A DNA stretch of 7,790 bases from Dehalococcoidia bacterium (GCA_007126855.1 SLAK01000453.1:1-7790); one strand, 5' to 3'. Counted from the stretch's first letter, positions 1-5,496 are shown. Notes: generated by a model from the letters alone, not told the origin. Numbers and translations are program-made.

Positions 1-75
1 GTGATCGTGATGGTGAACGTGGCGGTGTACGTGCGGGTGCCGTGAGGGGGCGGGGCTCACATGCCGGGGCGTCAC
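1..75 (-). CDS. possible start of a histidine-rich protein, running off the left edge
   Basis: On the minus strand an open frame passes through position 1 and contains an alternating histidine stretch: of the last 14 visible codons, 8 are His, in an H-x-H-x-H pattern ending H-H-H-D-H. Candidate starts are GTG at 75 and GTG at 60. Neither has a recognisable Shine-Dalgarno sequence. Such His tracts occur near the ends of metal chaperones and zinc or nickel transporters, but nothing else here identifies a family. The same bases read on the plus strand give a Val-x-Val-x run ending in a TGA at 43-45, so the pattern could belong to the end of a plus-strand gene or be non-coding GTG-rich sequence. 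Only 25 codons are visible. Confidence 0.2.
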   Translation of the reverse strand, partial: MTPRHVSPAPSRHPHVHRHVHHHDH

Positions 76-94
76 GCTGCGGGATGACGAACCC

Positions 95-256
95 TCACCC
101 GCGAAGCGGTCGAGTTGGGGATTCGTGGCGAGCGCGGTAGACCTGGTCGATCAGCGCATCGGTGTCCATGTCGCTCCACCCGCCGGCGGCGCGGATGGCG
201 CGGTCGATGCCTTCTCGTGTGGGCGGTGCCGGTGGAGCTTTGTCCCGGTCGTCCAT
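95..256 (-). CDS. small antitoxin-like protein, 53 aa (toxin-binding-segment type)
   Basis: This short ORF starts at ATG 256 and stops with TGA at 95-97. A GGAG lies 9 bases upstream of the start. The product begins with a proline-rich, charged segment (residues 1-15). It continues with a segment containing A-A-G-G-W-S-D, an acidic helix D-A-L-I-D-Q-V-Y, and R-A-R-H-E-S-P-T-R-P. From memory, that order (small-residue turn plus Trp, acidic amphipathic helix, then Arg-rich tail ending S-x-x-R-P) is the C-terminal, toxin-contacting part of Phd/VapB-like antitoxins that precede PIN-domain toxins. It follows the 75-residue gene by 21 bases and is probably co-transcribed with it. No toxin is visible in the 94 bases left before the edge. 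The coding call rests on the SD, the spacing and this resemblance; the function is inferred. Confidence 0.55.
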   Translation of the reverse strand: MDDRDKAPPAPPTREGIDRAIRAAGGWSDMDTDALIDQVYRARHESPTRPLRG

Positions 257-277
257 GGGTGCCCGCTCCGGTGTCTT

Positions 278-505
278 CTAAAGCGAGTTGAAGACGGAAT
301 CGGCCTCGCTCTCCCAGTCCTCGCTGAATGCGGAGTTAGCGAGCTTGGCGAAACGTTCGTCGGCATCATCAATGTTGAGAACGAGGGCAACGGGTCTGCC
401 ATCGCGCTCCAGAACCCTCGGCTCTTTATCGGCGCATACTTCGTTGGCCAGCGCTGAAAGGTCGGTGCCTTCGCGCAGCGGGATCGGCTTTAGCTTCGCT
501 TCCAT
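278..505 (-). CDS. Phd/VapB-like antitoxin, 75 aa
   Basis: The start is ATG 505, set by a strong AAGGAGG Shine-Dalgarno 9 bases upstream; the stop is TAG at 278-280. The N-terminal half (about residues 5-50) has the layout of prevent-host-death type antitoxins. It starts with a short strand (K-L-K-P-I-P-L), then a helix that selects the operator (L-S-A-L-A-N-E-V), then the hallmark hairpin P-R-V-L-E-R-D-G-R-P-V-A-L-V-L. The acidic C-terminus ends E-D-W-E-S-E-A-D-S-V, a tail seen on many small antitoxins. In the family the N-terminal part dimerises and binds operator DNA while the C-terminal part covers the toxin. Here a second small ORF resembling only a toxin-binding segment follows 21 bases downstream, and no toxin is seen in the window. 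A 9-bp palindrome lies just upstream at 525-545 and could be the operator. The family call is fairly good; the identity of the partner toxin is unknown. Confidence 0.65.
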   Translation of the reverse strand: MEAKLKPIPLREGTDLSALANEVCADKEPRVLERDGRPVALVLNIDDADERFAKLANSAFSEDWESEADSVFNSL

Positions 506-524
506 GCGTCAACCCCTCCTTGTC

Positions 525-545
525 GCGAGGGCGGAGCGCCCTCGC
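525..545 (-). promoter_or_regulatory. palindrome upstream of the antitoxin genes, with a candidate -10 box beside it
   Basis: A perfect 9-bp inverted repeat (GCGAGGGCG / CGCCCTCGC, 3-base centre) lies 20 bases upstream of the antitoxin ATG at 505. On the minus strand a TACGAT hexamer (550-555) sits just ahead of it and could be a -10 box. No convincing -35 was found. Antitoxins of this kind usually repress their own operon through palindromes overlapping the promoter, so this is the natural operator candidate. It could also simply fold as a hairpin at the 5' end of the transcript. Confidence 0.4.
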
Positions 546-583
546 CATCATCGTACCAGCAGAGCTTGGGAATACCTGAGAAC

Positions 584-619
584 GCGTCGATCCCCGGGCG
601 GTCCTCCGAGGATCGACGC
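584..619 (-). terminator. inverted repeat after the inositol-phosphate synthase stop codon
   Basis: Perfect 10-bp arms (GCGTCGATCC at 584-593 and GGATCGACGC at 610-619) begin 7 bases beyond the stop codon at 627-629. After one mismatch three to four more bases can pair inside the loop. It is placed as a transcription terminator or mRNA 3'-end hairpin for the synthase gene would be. No T-run follows on the minus strand, so it is not a classical intrinsic terminator. Confidence 0.4.
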
Positions 620-626
620 TACGTGT

Positions 627-2135
627 TTACTCCTCTTCGTAATACTCCATGCCCAGGTGGGTGATCTGTTCTTCGCCCATGAGGTAGCGGAGGGTGTTCT
701 TGAGCTTGGTTTGCTGGATGAAGAGGTCGTGTTCGGGGTAGAGCTCGGGGGCGTGCTGGGGGCTCTTGAAGTAGAAGGAGAGCCACTCCTGGATGCCTTT
801 CATGCCGGCCCGCTGGGCCAGGTCGAGGAAGAGGGCCAGGTCAAGCACGATGGGTGCGGCGAGGATGGAGTCGCGGCAGAGGAAGTCGATCTTGATCTGC
901 ATCGGATAGCCGAGCCACCCGAAGATGTCGATGTTGTCCCAGCCTTCCTTGTTGTCGCCGCGAGGCGGGTAGTAGTTGATGCGGACCTTGTGGTAGATGT
1001 CGCCGTAGAGTTCGGGGTACATGTCGGGCTGGAGGATGTATTCGAGGACGCCGAGCTTGGATTCTTCCTTGGTCTTGAAGCTTTCGGGGTCGTCGAGGAC
1101 TTCGCCGTCGCGGTTGCCCAGGATGTTGGTGGAGTACCAGCCGTGGACGCCGAGCATGCGCGCCTTGAACATGGGCGCGATGACAGTCTTGAGGAGGGTC
1201 TGGCCGGTCTTGAAGTCCTTGCCGCAGAGGGGGACGTTGCGGTCGTTGGCGAGCTTGACGAGGGCGGGGATATCGACGGTGAGGTTTGGGGCTCCGTTGG
1301 CGAAGGGGACGCCTTCCATGATGGCGGCATAGGCATAGAGCATGGAGGGGGCGATGTTGACGTCGTTGGCTTCGAGGGCGGCTTCGAAGTTCTCCAGGTT
1401 CTGGTGGACTTCGAGGTGTTCCATGAAGATCTCGGTGGAGGCGCACCAGACCATGACGAGGCGGTCGCAGTTGTTGGCGGCCTTGAAGTCGCGGATGTCC
1501 TGGCGGAGGGCTTCGACGAGTTCCATCTTGTTGCGCGTCGGCTTCACATTGTCGCCGTGGAGACGGTGGACGTAGTAGGAGTCGAAGGCGGCGGGCATGG
1601 GCTTGATGGCCTTGAGGGCATCGGCGATGGGCTCGATGTGCTCGTGGCGGTCGAGGACGCCGCACTTGATGGCGGATTCGTAGGCGTCGTCGGCGATGGG
1701 GTCCCAGGCGCCGAAGACAAGGTTCTCCAGGCTGGCGAGCGGGACGAAGTCTTTAATGAGCGGGGCGCGGCCTTCGGTGCGCTTGCCCAGGCGGATGGTG
1801 CCCATTTCGGTGAGCGAGCCGATGGGGCGACCGAGGCCGCGGCGGGTGGCTTCGACGCCGGCGACGAAGGTGGATGCGACGGCACCGAGGCCGACGAGCA
1901 GGACGCCAAGGCGGCCGTCGGGTGGCGCGATTTCAGCGGGCTGGGTGGCGACGAAGTCTTTTGCTTCCAAGATGATTCCTCGTTCTCGGGCCAGGGTCAT
2001 GAGGACGCGGTGCCATTGCGCGGGGATGCGGCCAGTGCGAGCCCAGTGCTGGATGGTGCTCTGGCGGCGGCCGAGTGCGTTGGCGAGGGCGGTCTGGCCG
2101 CCGAAGCGGCTGATGATGCGTTCTGCCGCGTTCAC
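627..2135 (-). CDS. ino1: inositol-3-phosphate synthase with N-terminal helix-turn-helix domain, 502 aa
   Basis: This enzyme converts glucose 6-phosphate to 1D-myo-inositol 3-phosphate with bound NAD, the first step to inositol lipids and inositol-based solutes; it is cytosolic. A Rossmann domain starts near residue 75 (V-G-L-G-A-V-A-S-T, 81-89). Family signatures include G-K-D-F-K-T-G-Q-T (305-313), L-G-N-R-D-G (339-344), Y-Y-P-P-R-G-D (388-394) and D-S-I-L-A-A-P (422-428). The oxidoreductase core is complete. Unusually, residues 1-60 form an extra domain with a helix-turn-helix pattern (Q-T-A-L-A-N-A-L-G then S-T-I-Q-H-W) like Cro/YdaS-type DNA-binding proteins. The start is GTG 2135, supported by AGGAG 6 bases upstream and by a good promoter at 2166-2194, so the extra domain is translated. 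A palindrome occupies the promoter spacer. The enzyme family is very likely; a regulatory role for the N-terminal domain is inferred. Confidence 0.93.
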   Translation of the reverse strand: MNAAERIISRFGGQTALANALGRRQSTIQHWARTGRIPAQWHRVLMTLARERGIILEAKDFVATQPAEIAPPDGRLGVLLVGLGAVASTFVAGVEATRRGLGRPIGSLTEMGTIRLGKRTEGRAPLIKDFVPLASLENLVFGAWDPIADDAYESAIKCGVLDRHEHIEPIADALKAIKPMPAAFDSYYVHRLHGDNVKPTRNKMELVEALRQDIRDFKAANNCDRLVMVWCASTEIFMEHLEVHQNLENFEAALEANDVNIAPSMLYAYAAIMEGVPFANGAPNLTVDIPALVKLANDRNVPLCGKDFKTGQTLLKTVIAPMFKARMLGVHGWYSTNILGNRDGEVLDDPESFKTKEESKLGVLEYILQPDMYPELYGDIYHKVRINYYPPRGDNKEGWDNIDIFGWLGYPMQIKIDFLCRDSILAAPIVLDLALFLDLAQRAGMKGIQEWLSFYFKSPQHAPELYPEHDLFIQQTKLKNTLRYLMGEEQITHLGMEYYEEE

Positions 2136-2165
2136 GCAGACTCCTGAGCCTGTAGGCTGGGCCTC

Positions 2166-2194
2166 ACGCTAACGAAATTTTCGTTGCCCGTCAA
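2166..2194 (-). promoter_or_regulatory. promoter of the inositol-phosphate synthase gene
   Basis: On the minus strand, TTGACG (2194-2189) and TAGCGT (2171-2166) are separated by exactly 17 bases. The first matches the -35 consensus at five of six positions, and the second has the TAnnnT form of -10 boxes in GC-rich bacteria. Initiation about 7 bases beyond would give a leader of roughly 24 bases before the GTG at 2135, with AGGAG in it. The promoter sits in the 66-base gap after the biotin carrier gene, so the synthase can be transcribed separately from that gene. Confidence 0.6.
2171..2185. promoter_or_regulatory. perfect 15-base palindrome, candidate operator
   Basis: AACGAAA and TTTCGTT flank a single central base. 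The palindrome lies within the 17-base spacer between the -35 and -10 boxes of the synthase promoter, its last base coinciding with the first T of the -10. A protein bound here would block RNA polymerase. The helix-turn-helix domain on the synthase itself is the obvious candidate ligand, but any other repressor is possible. The AT-rich centre stands out against the GC-rich surroundings. Confidence 0.55.
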
Positions 2195-2201
2195 AGGGTA
2201 T

Positions 2202-2429
2202 TCAGGCGCCCCGGTTAAGCCGGAGCAAAAGGTCGCCTTCCTCCACTCTGTCGCCGGGGTTCACAAGGATTTCGGCGACTTGGCCGGCGCCGGGGCTTTC
2301 GACGGGGATTTCCATCTTCATGGACTCGACGACGAGCAGTTCGGCGCCTTCGGTGACGTCTTCGCCGACGTTGACGAGCACTTCGAGGACGGAGCCGCGC
2401 ATGGGCGCGGGGACATCGAGAAGGGACAT
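2202..2429 (-). CDS. stand-alone biotin carrier (biotinyl-lipoyl) protein, 75 aa
   Basis: This is a single biotinyl domain that carries CO2 on biotin between the carboxylase and carboxyltransferase parts of an acyl-CoA carboxylase. The biotinylation motif E-S-M-K-M-E places the modified lysine at K38. The two half-barrel repeats are visible as P-A-P-M-R-G-S-V (7-14) and S-P-G-A-G-Q-V (about 44-50), and V-G-E-D-V-T-E-G (21-28) mirrors P-G-D-R-V-E-E-G. Length and layout match small free-standing carriers such as Bacillus YngHB rather than the longer AccB. The start is ATG 2429 with GGGAG upstream. A minus-strand TAGACT (2461-2456) lies at a suitable distance for a -10 box. A carboxyltransferase gene of the right family lies 5 kb away at the right edge and may use it. 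A lipoyl carrier is less likely because of the M-K-M motif. Confidence 0.88.
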   Translation of the reverse strand: MSLLDVPAPMRGSVLEVLVNVGEDVTEGAELLVVESMKMEIPVESPGAGQVAEILVNPGDRVEEGDLLLRLNRGA

Positions 2430-2455
2430 GCTTCACTCCCGGTGTGACTGGGCGG

Positions 2456-2461
2456 AGTCTA
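2456..2461 (-). promoter_or_regulatory. candidate -10 box for the biotin carrier gene
   Basis: TAGACT on the minus strand ends 26 bases before the ATG at 2429. The best -35 at 17 bases spacing (TTCGCT) is weak. The hexamer resembles the boxes before the oxidoreductase, purA and the small basic ORF. Confidence 0.3.
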
Positions 2462-2509
2462 CCCCGGGTTTGTCTTGCAGCGAACCGAACAGCCGGCGCC
2501 GGGAGGGGC

Positions 2510-2515
2510 TATGCT
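2510..2515 (+). promoter_or_regulatory. candidate -10 box for the oxidoreductase gene
   Basis: TATGCT lies 29 bases before the ATG at 2545 in the 115-base region shared with the divergent biotin carrier gene. No clear -35 element is seen at normal spacing, so the call depends on the hexamer and its position. Confidence 0.3.
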
Positions 2516-2544
2516 CGAAGTGCACTCACTATAAGGAGCCTTCC

Positions 2545-4014
2545 ATGCGTGTCGCGGTCATCGGGGCGAGCGGGTATATCGGCAGCCACCTGGTGCCGAT
2601 GCTGGTGGATGCGGGGCACGAGGTGGTGGCCTGCGCGCGGCACCTCGATGTGCTGGAGGGGCGTGGCTGGAGCGGGGTGGAGTTGCGAACCGTCGATCTG
2701 CTGAAGGCGGATACCATCCCGGCGCCGCTGGAAGGTTGCGAGGCCGCGTATTACCTGGTGCATTCGATGGGCACGGCGGGCGATTTCGTGAAACGCGACC
2801 GGACAGCCGCGCGGAACTTCGCACGCGCTGCCGAGAAGGCAGGACTGCAGCGCATCATCTACCTGGGCGGGATGGTCCCGAAAGGACGCATTTCGCGCCA
2901 CCTGCGTTCGCGCGCCGAAACCGGCGAGGAGCTTCGCCGGGGCAGTGTGCCGGTGACAGAATTGCGGGCGGGCATCATCGTGGGCCCGGGATCGGCGGGC
3001 TTCGAGATCATCCGGGACCTGGTGAACAACCTGCCGATCATGGTGGTGCCGCGGTGGGTGCAATCGGCGACGCCACCGATCGCGCTGCAGGATGTGCTCC
3101 GCTACCTGGTGGGGTGTCTCGACGCGGAAGAGACCACCGGCGAGACCTTCGATGTCGCCGGAAGTGACATCCTTCGATACGCGGACCTGATGCGGGAGTT
3201 CGGCGAAATTAGCGGCAAGCATCCCCGCATGATCGAGGTGCCGGTGTTGACGCCACGGCTGTCGTCGTACTGGCTGGGGCTGGTGACGAGCGTGCCCGCG
3301 AGCGTGGCCCGGCCGCTGGTTGACGGGCTGCGGGAGGATCTGCTGCCGCGGGACAACCGGATCCAGTCGATCATCCCGATCGATCTGCATTCATACCGGG
3401 AGGCCGTGCTGGCCGCGCTGGAGGCGGAACGCACAGAACCGTTGCCGGCGCGCTGGACGGAGGGCGCGCTGCGATTCCGAGGCTACCGGCAGGATGTGGC
3501 GTACTACTCGAAAGGCGAGACGACGGTGACTGCGGCTGCCGTGCCCGCGCCGGTGCTGTGGGAAACGGTGGCATCCGTGGGCGGGCGGCGCGGATGGTTC
3601 TATGCGAACTGGCTCTGGCGGCTGCGCGGGGCGATGGACCGCGTGGTTGGCGGGCCGGGCATGCGGCGCGGACGCCGCCATCCAATCGACGTGCGTGTGG
3701 GGGATGCGATCGATTTCTGGCGTGTGGTCGCAATGGTGCCGGGGCAACGACTAACGCTGATGGCAGAGATGAAGCTGCCAGGCGAGGCCACGCTCGAGTT
3801 CGAGGTGAAGGATGGCGGGGATGGCACCTCCTCGCTGGTGACGACATCGCGCTTCAACCCGCGGGGGGTCTTCGGGCTGCTCTACTGGTATGCAGTGACA
3901 CCGTTTCACGGGCTGATCTTCAAGCACATGCCGGAGGCGATTGTCCGGGAGGCTGAAGCGAAGCTGGAGCAAGTTTCAGATCGGGGGCTAGGAAGGGGCG
4001 CGGAAATCGAGTAG
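2545..4014 (+). CDS. NAD(P)-binding SDR-type oxidoreductase with C-terminal DUF2867 domain, 489 aa
   Basis: The N-terminal part (about residues 1-280) is an atypical/extended SDR Rossmann domain of the YbjT kind. It has the nucleotide-binding glycines G-A-S-G-Y-I-G (7-13), then Y-L-V-H-S-M-G and R-I-I-Y-L-G-G-M, the equivalents of the strand 4-5 region. The C-terminal part (about 330-480) matches the DUF2867 region often fused to such proteins, with G-R-R-G-W-F-Y (about 347-353), the W-R-L-R-G-A-M-D segment and F-N-P-R-G-V-F-G-L-L-Y-W near 437-448. The start is ATG 2545, 6 bases after AAGGAG (2533-2538). The frame stays open upstream to 2320, but that part lies over the biotin carrier gene and lacks an SD. 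The substrate is unknown; quinone, flavin or sugar-nucleotide-like ligands are all possible. It ends 47 bases before purA and might be read through into it. Confidence 0.88.
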   Translation: MRVAVIGASGYIGSHLVPMLVDAGHEVVACARHLDVLEGRGWSGVELRTVDLLKADTIPAPLEGCEAAYYLVHSMGTAGDFVKRDRTAARNFARAAEKAGLQRIIYLGGMVPKGRISRHLRSRAETGEELRRGSVPVTELRAGIIVGPGSAGFEIIRDLVNNLPIMVVPRWVQSATPPIALQDVLRYLVGCLDAEETTGETFDVAGSDILRYADLMREFGEISGKHPRMIEVPVLTPRLSSYWLGLVTSVPASVARPLVDGLREDLLPRDNRIQSIIPIDLHSYREAVLAALEAERTEPLPARWTEGALRFRGYRQDVAYYSKGETTVTAAAVPAPVLWETVASVGGRRGWFYANWLWRLRGAMDRVVGGPGMRRGRRHPIDVRVGDAIDFWRVVAMVPGQRLTLMAEMKLPGEATLEFEVKDGGDGTSSLVTTSRFNPRGVFGLLYWYAVTPFHGLIFKHMPEAIVREAEAKLEQVSDRGLGRGAEIE

Positions 4015-4017
4015 GCT
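4012..4017 (+). promoter_or_regulatory. candidate -10 box of purA, overlapping the preceding stop codon
   Basis: TAGGCT begins at the TAG stop of the oxidoreductase gene. A start about 7 bases on, near 4024, would put the purA leader hairpin at the very 5' end of the transcript. No good -35 is seen, so confidence is low. Confidence 0.3.
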
Positions 4018-4024
4018 ATGTCAA

Positions 4025-4051
4025 CGGGCCTCGGGAAGAAGCGGAGGCCCG
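4025..4051 (+). promoter_or_regulatory. hairpin in the purA leader, touching its ribosome binding site
   Basis: Arms CGGGCCTC (4025-4032) and GAGGCCCG (4044-4051) pair perfectly across an 11-base purine-rich loop. The last G of the right arm is the first G of the purA Shine-Dalgarno GGAG (4051-4054). The hairpin could modulate translation or protect the mRNA 5' end, or it could serve as a weak terminator for the gene upstream. There is no T-run after it. Confidence 0.4.
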
Positions 4052-4061
4052 GAGTTTCAAC

Positions 4062-5366
4062 ATGCCCATCGTCGTAGTCGTCGGCGGGCAGTGGGGCGAT
4101 GAAGGCAAAGGCCGCATCGTCGACCTGCTCGCTCGCAAGGCGCGCGTTGTCGCGCGCTATTCCGCCGGGAACAATGCCGGCCACACCATCATCAACGAAA
4201 AAGGCGAGTTCAAGCTGCACCTGGTGCCGGCGGGCATCTTCTATCCAGAGAAGACCTGCCTGATCGGCAACGGCGTCGCCATCGACCCGGAGGTGCTGCT
4301 GCAGGAGATCGACCAGCTTGAGGCACGGGGGATCGACACCAGCAAGCTGGTGGTGAGCGACCGCGCGCAAGCGATCATGCCCTGGCACAAAGCACTGGAC
4401 GCGCTGGAGGAGCAGGCGCGCGGCGCATCGGCGATCGGCACGACGGGGAAGGGTGTCGGTCCCTGCTTTGCCGACAAGGTAGCCCGCCGCGGCATCCGCA
4501 TCGGCGACCTGCTGCGCCGCGAGGATCTGGCGGAACGTGTCAACCAGACGCTCGAGTACCAGAACCGTGTGATCACACGGGTGTACGACGGGGAACCGAT
4601 CCGGTTCGAGGAGTGCATGGATCGCTATGTGGACTTCGGCCGCCGGCTGAAGCCGTACATCGGCGACGTGCAATCGGTGATCTTGCAGGCTGAGCGGCGC
4701 GGCGAGCACGTGCTGCTGGAAGGCGCGCAGGGCTCGCTGCTGGACCTGGACCACGGAACCTACCCCTACGTAACATCGAGCGTGCCGAGCAGCTCGAGCA
4801 GCGGCGCCGGGCTGGGCGTGGGCGTTGGTCCGACGGATATCAGCCGCGTGGTGGGAGTGTTCAAGAGCTACTGCACGCGCGTGGGCAATGGACCATTCCC
4901 CACAGAGCTGTTCGACGAGATGGCAACGACGCTCCGCGACCACGGCAAGGAGGACGGACGGGGCGAATACGGCACGACCACGGGGCGTCCGCGGCGGATC
5001 GGCTGGCTGGACGCGGTGGCGGCGCGCTACAGCGTCCGTTTCAATGGCCTGTCGGCGGTGGCGCTGACGCGGCTGGACGTGCTCGATGAGCTGCCGAGCA
5101 TCAAGATCTGCACGGCCTATCAGCTGGACGGAAAGACCATCGACACGATGCCGGCGCGCGAATCGATGCTAAACCGCGTGCGGCCAGTGTATGAAGAGCT
5201 CCCCGGCTGGCAGACGCCGACCAAGCACGTCCGCAATTTCGACGACCTGCCGCCACAGGCGCAGACGTTCATCCGGCGTGTGGAAGAGCTGATCGGGTGC
5301 CCGGTCGACCTGATCTCGGTGGGACCGGAGCGCGAGCAGGCCATCATCGTCAACCCGATTTTCTAG
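4062..5366 (+). CDS. purA: adenylosuccinate synthetase, 434 aa
   Basis: This enzyme joins IMP and aspartate using GTP to form adenylosuccinate, the committed step from IMP to AMP; it is cytosolic and usually a homodimer. The P-loop signature G-Q-W-G-D-E-G-K-G spans 9-17 with catalytic D13. N-N-A-G-H-T gives catalytic H41, in register with the E. coli numbering. G-T-T-G-K-G-V-G-P (126-134), L-E-G-A-Q-G, Y-P-Y-V-T-S-S (234-240), C-T-R-V-G-N-G-P-F-P-T-E and T-T-G-R-P-R-R-I-G-W follow in order. Length matches the bacterial family (E. coli 432). The start is ATG 4062 with GGAG 7 bases upstream. After V-T-S-S the usual Asn and Thr/Ala/Gly-rich loop is replaced by V-P and five serines (241-247), with about two extra residues compared with E. 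coli. All catalytic motifs are intact, so it should be active. Confidence 0.98.
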   Translation: MPIVVVVGGQWGDEGKGRIVDLLARKARVVARYSAGNNAGHTIINEKGEFKLHLVPAGIFYPEKTCLIGNGVAIDPEVLLQEIDQLEARGIDTSKLVVSDRAQAIMPWHKALDALEEQARGASAIGTTGKGVGPCFADKVARRGIRIGDLLRREDLAERVNQTLEYQNRVITRVYDGEPIRFEECMDRYVDFGRRLKPYIGDVQSVILQAERRGEHVLLEGAQGSLLDLDHGTYPYVTSSVPSSSSSGAGLGVGVGPTDISRVVGVFKSYCTRVGNGPFPTELFDEMATTLRDHGKEDGRGEYGTTTGRPRRIGWLDAVAARYSVRFNGLSAVALTRLDVLDELPSIKICTAYQLDGKTIDTMPARESMLNRVRPVYEELPGWQTPTKHVRNFDDLPPQAQTFIRRVEELIGCPVDLISVGPEREQAIIVNPIF

Positions 5367-5373
5367 TGCTGTT

Positions 5374-5402
5374 CCAGCCTGGATCGTCACGGGCGAGGCT
5401 GG
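5374..5402 (+). terminator. hairpin just after purA
   Basis: CCAGCCT (5374-5380) and AGGCTGG (5396-5402) form a 7-bp stem with a 15-base loop, starting 8 bases after the purA stop codon. The sequence after it is C-rich with no T tract. If it ends transcription it probably does so with Rho, or together with the second hairpin at 5419-5442. Confidence 0.35.
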
Positions 5403-5446
5403 CCCTCACCCCCGGCCCCTTCTCTCAACGTGTTGGGAGAAGAGGC
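5403..5446. repeat. REP-like palindromic intergenic element
   Basis: A CCCTCACCCC head is followed by a CTTCTCTCAA / TTGGGAGAAG hairpin (5419-5428 and 5433-5442, one G-T wobble, 4-base loop). This head-plus-stem arrangement resembles the CCCTCACCCC-type dispersed palindromic repeats known from intergenic regions of many GC-rich genomes, typically mobilised by RAYT-type transposases. Only one copy is visible, so the repeat nature rests on resemblance. It may also act as a bidirectional transcription stop. Confidence 0.5.
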
Positions 5447-5496
5447 GATTCCCACTTCTATCGTCCAGCGGGCTATCGCCGAGTCCTGGTTGGAGC

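Noticed and set aside
1..94. PIN-domain toxin following the antitoxin pair
   Set aside because: None of the three minus-strand frames shows the hydrophobic strand plus D-T/D-S start expected of PIN toxins; one frame stops early and another has no start.
125..457. Plus-strand open frame of 110 codons over the antitoxin genes
   Set aside because: It has no Shine-Dalgarno or family resemblance, and the minus strand carries two better supported small genes.
288..2147. Very long plus-strand open frame (619 codons) opposite the inositol-phosphate synthase
   Set aside because: Its predicted protein is a low-complexity Val/Gly/Asp/Glu-rich sequence, typical of the antisense of a GC-rich gene, and the minus strand encodes a complete, well-conserved enzyme.
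2320..2544. Upstream extension of the oxidoreductase frame by 75 codons
   Set aside because: It overlaps the biotin carrier gene on the other strand, is Ser/Thr-rich without family resemblance, and the ATG at 2545 has an AAGGAG and begins exactly at the Rossmann strand.
3906..4943. Minus-strand open frame of 345 codons across purA
   Set aside because: It is the antisense shadow of purA and the end of the oxidoreductase gene; it has no family motifs.
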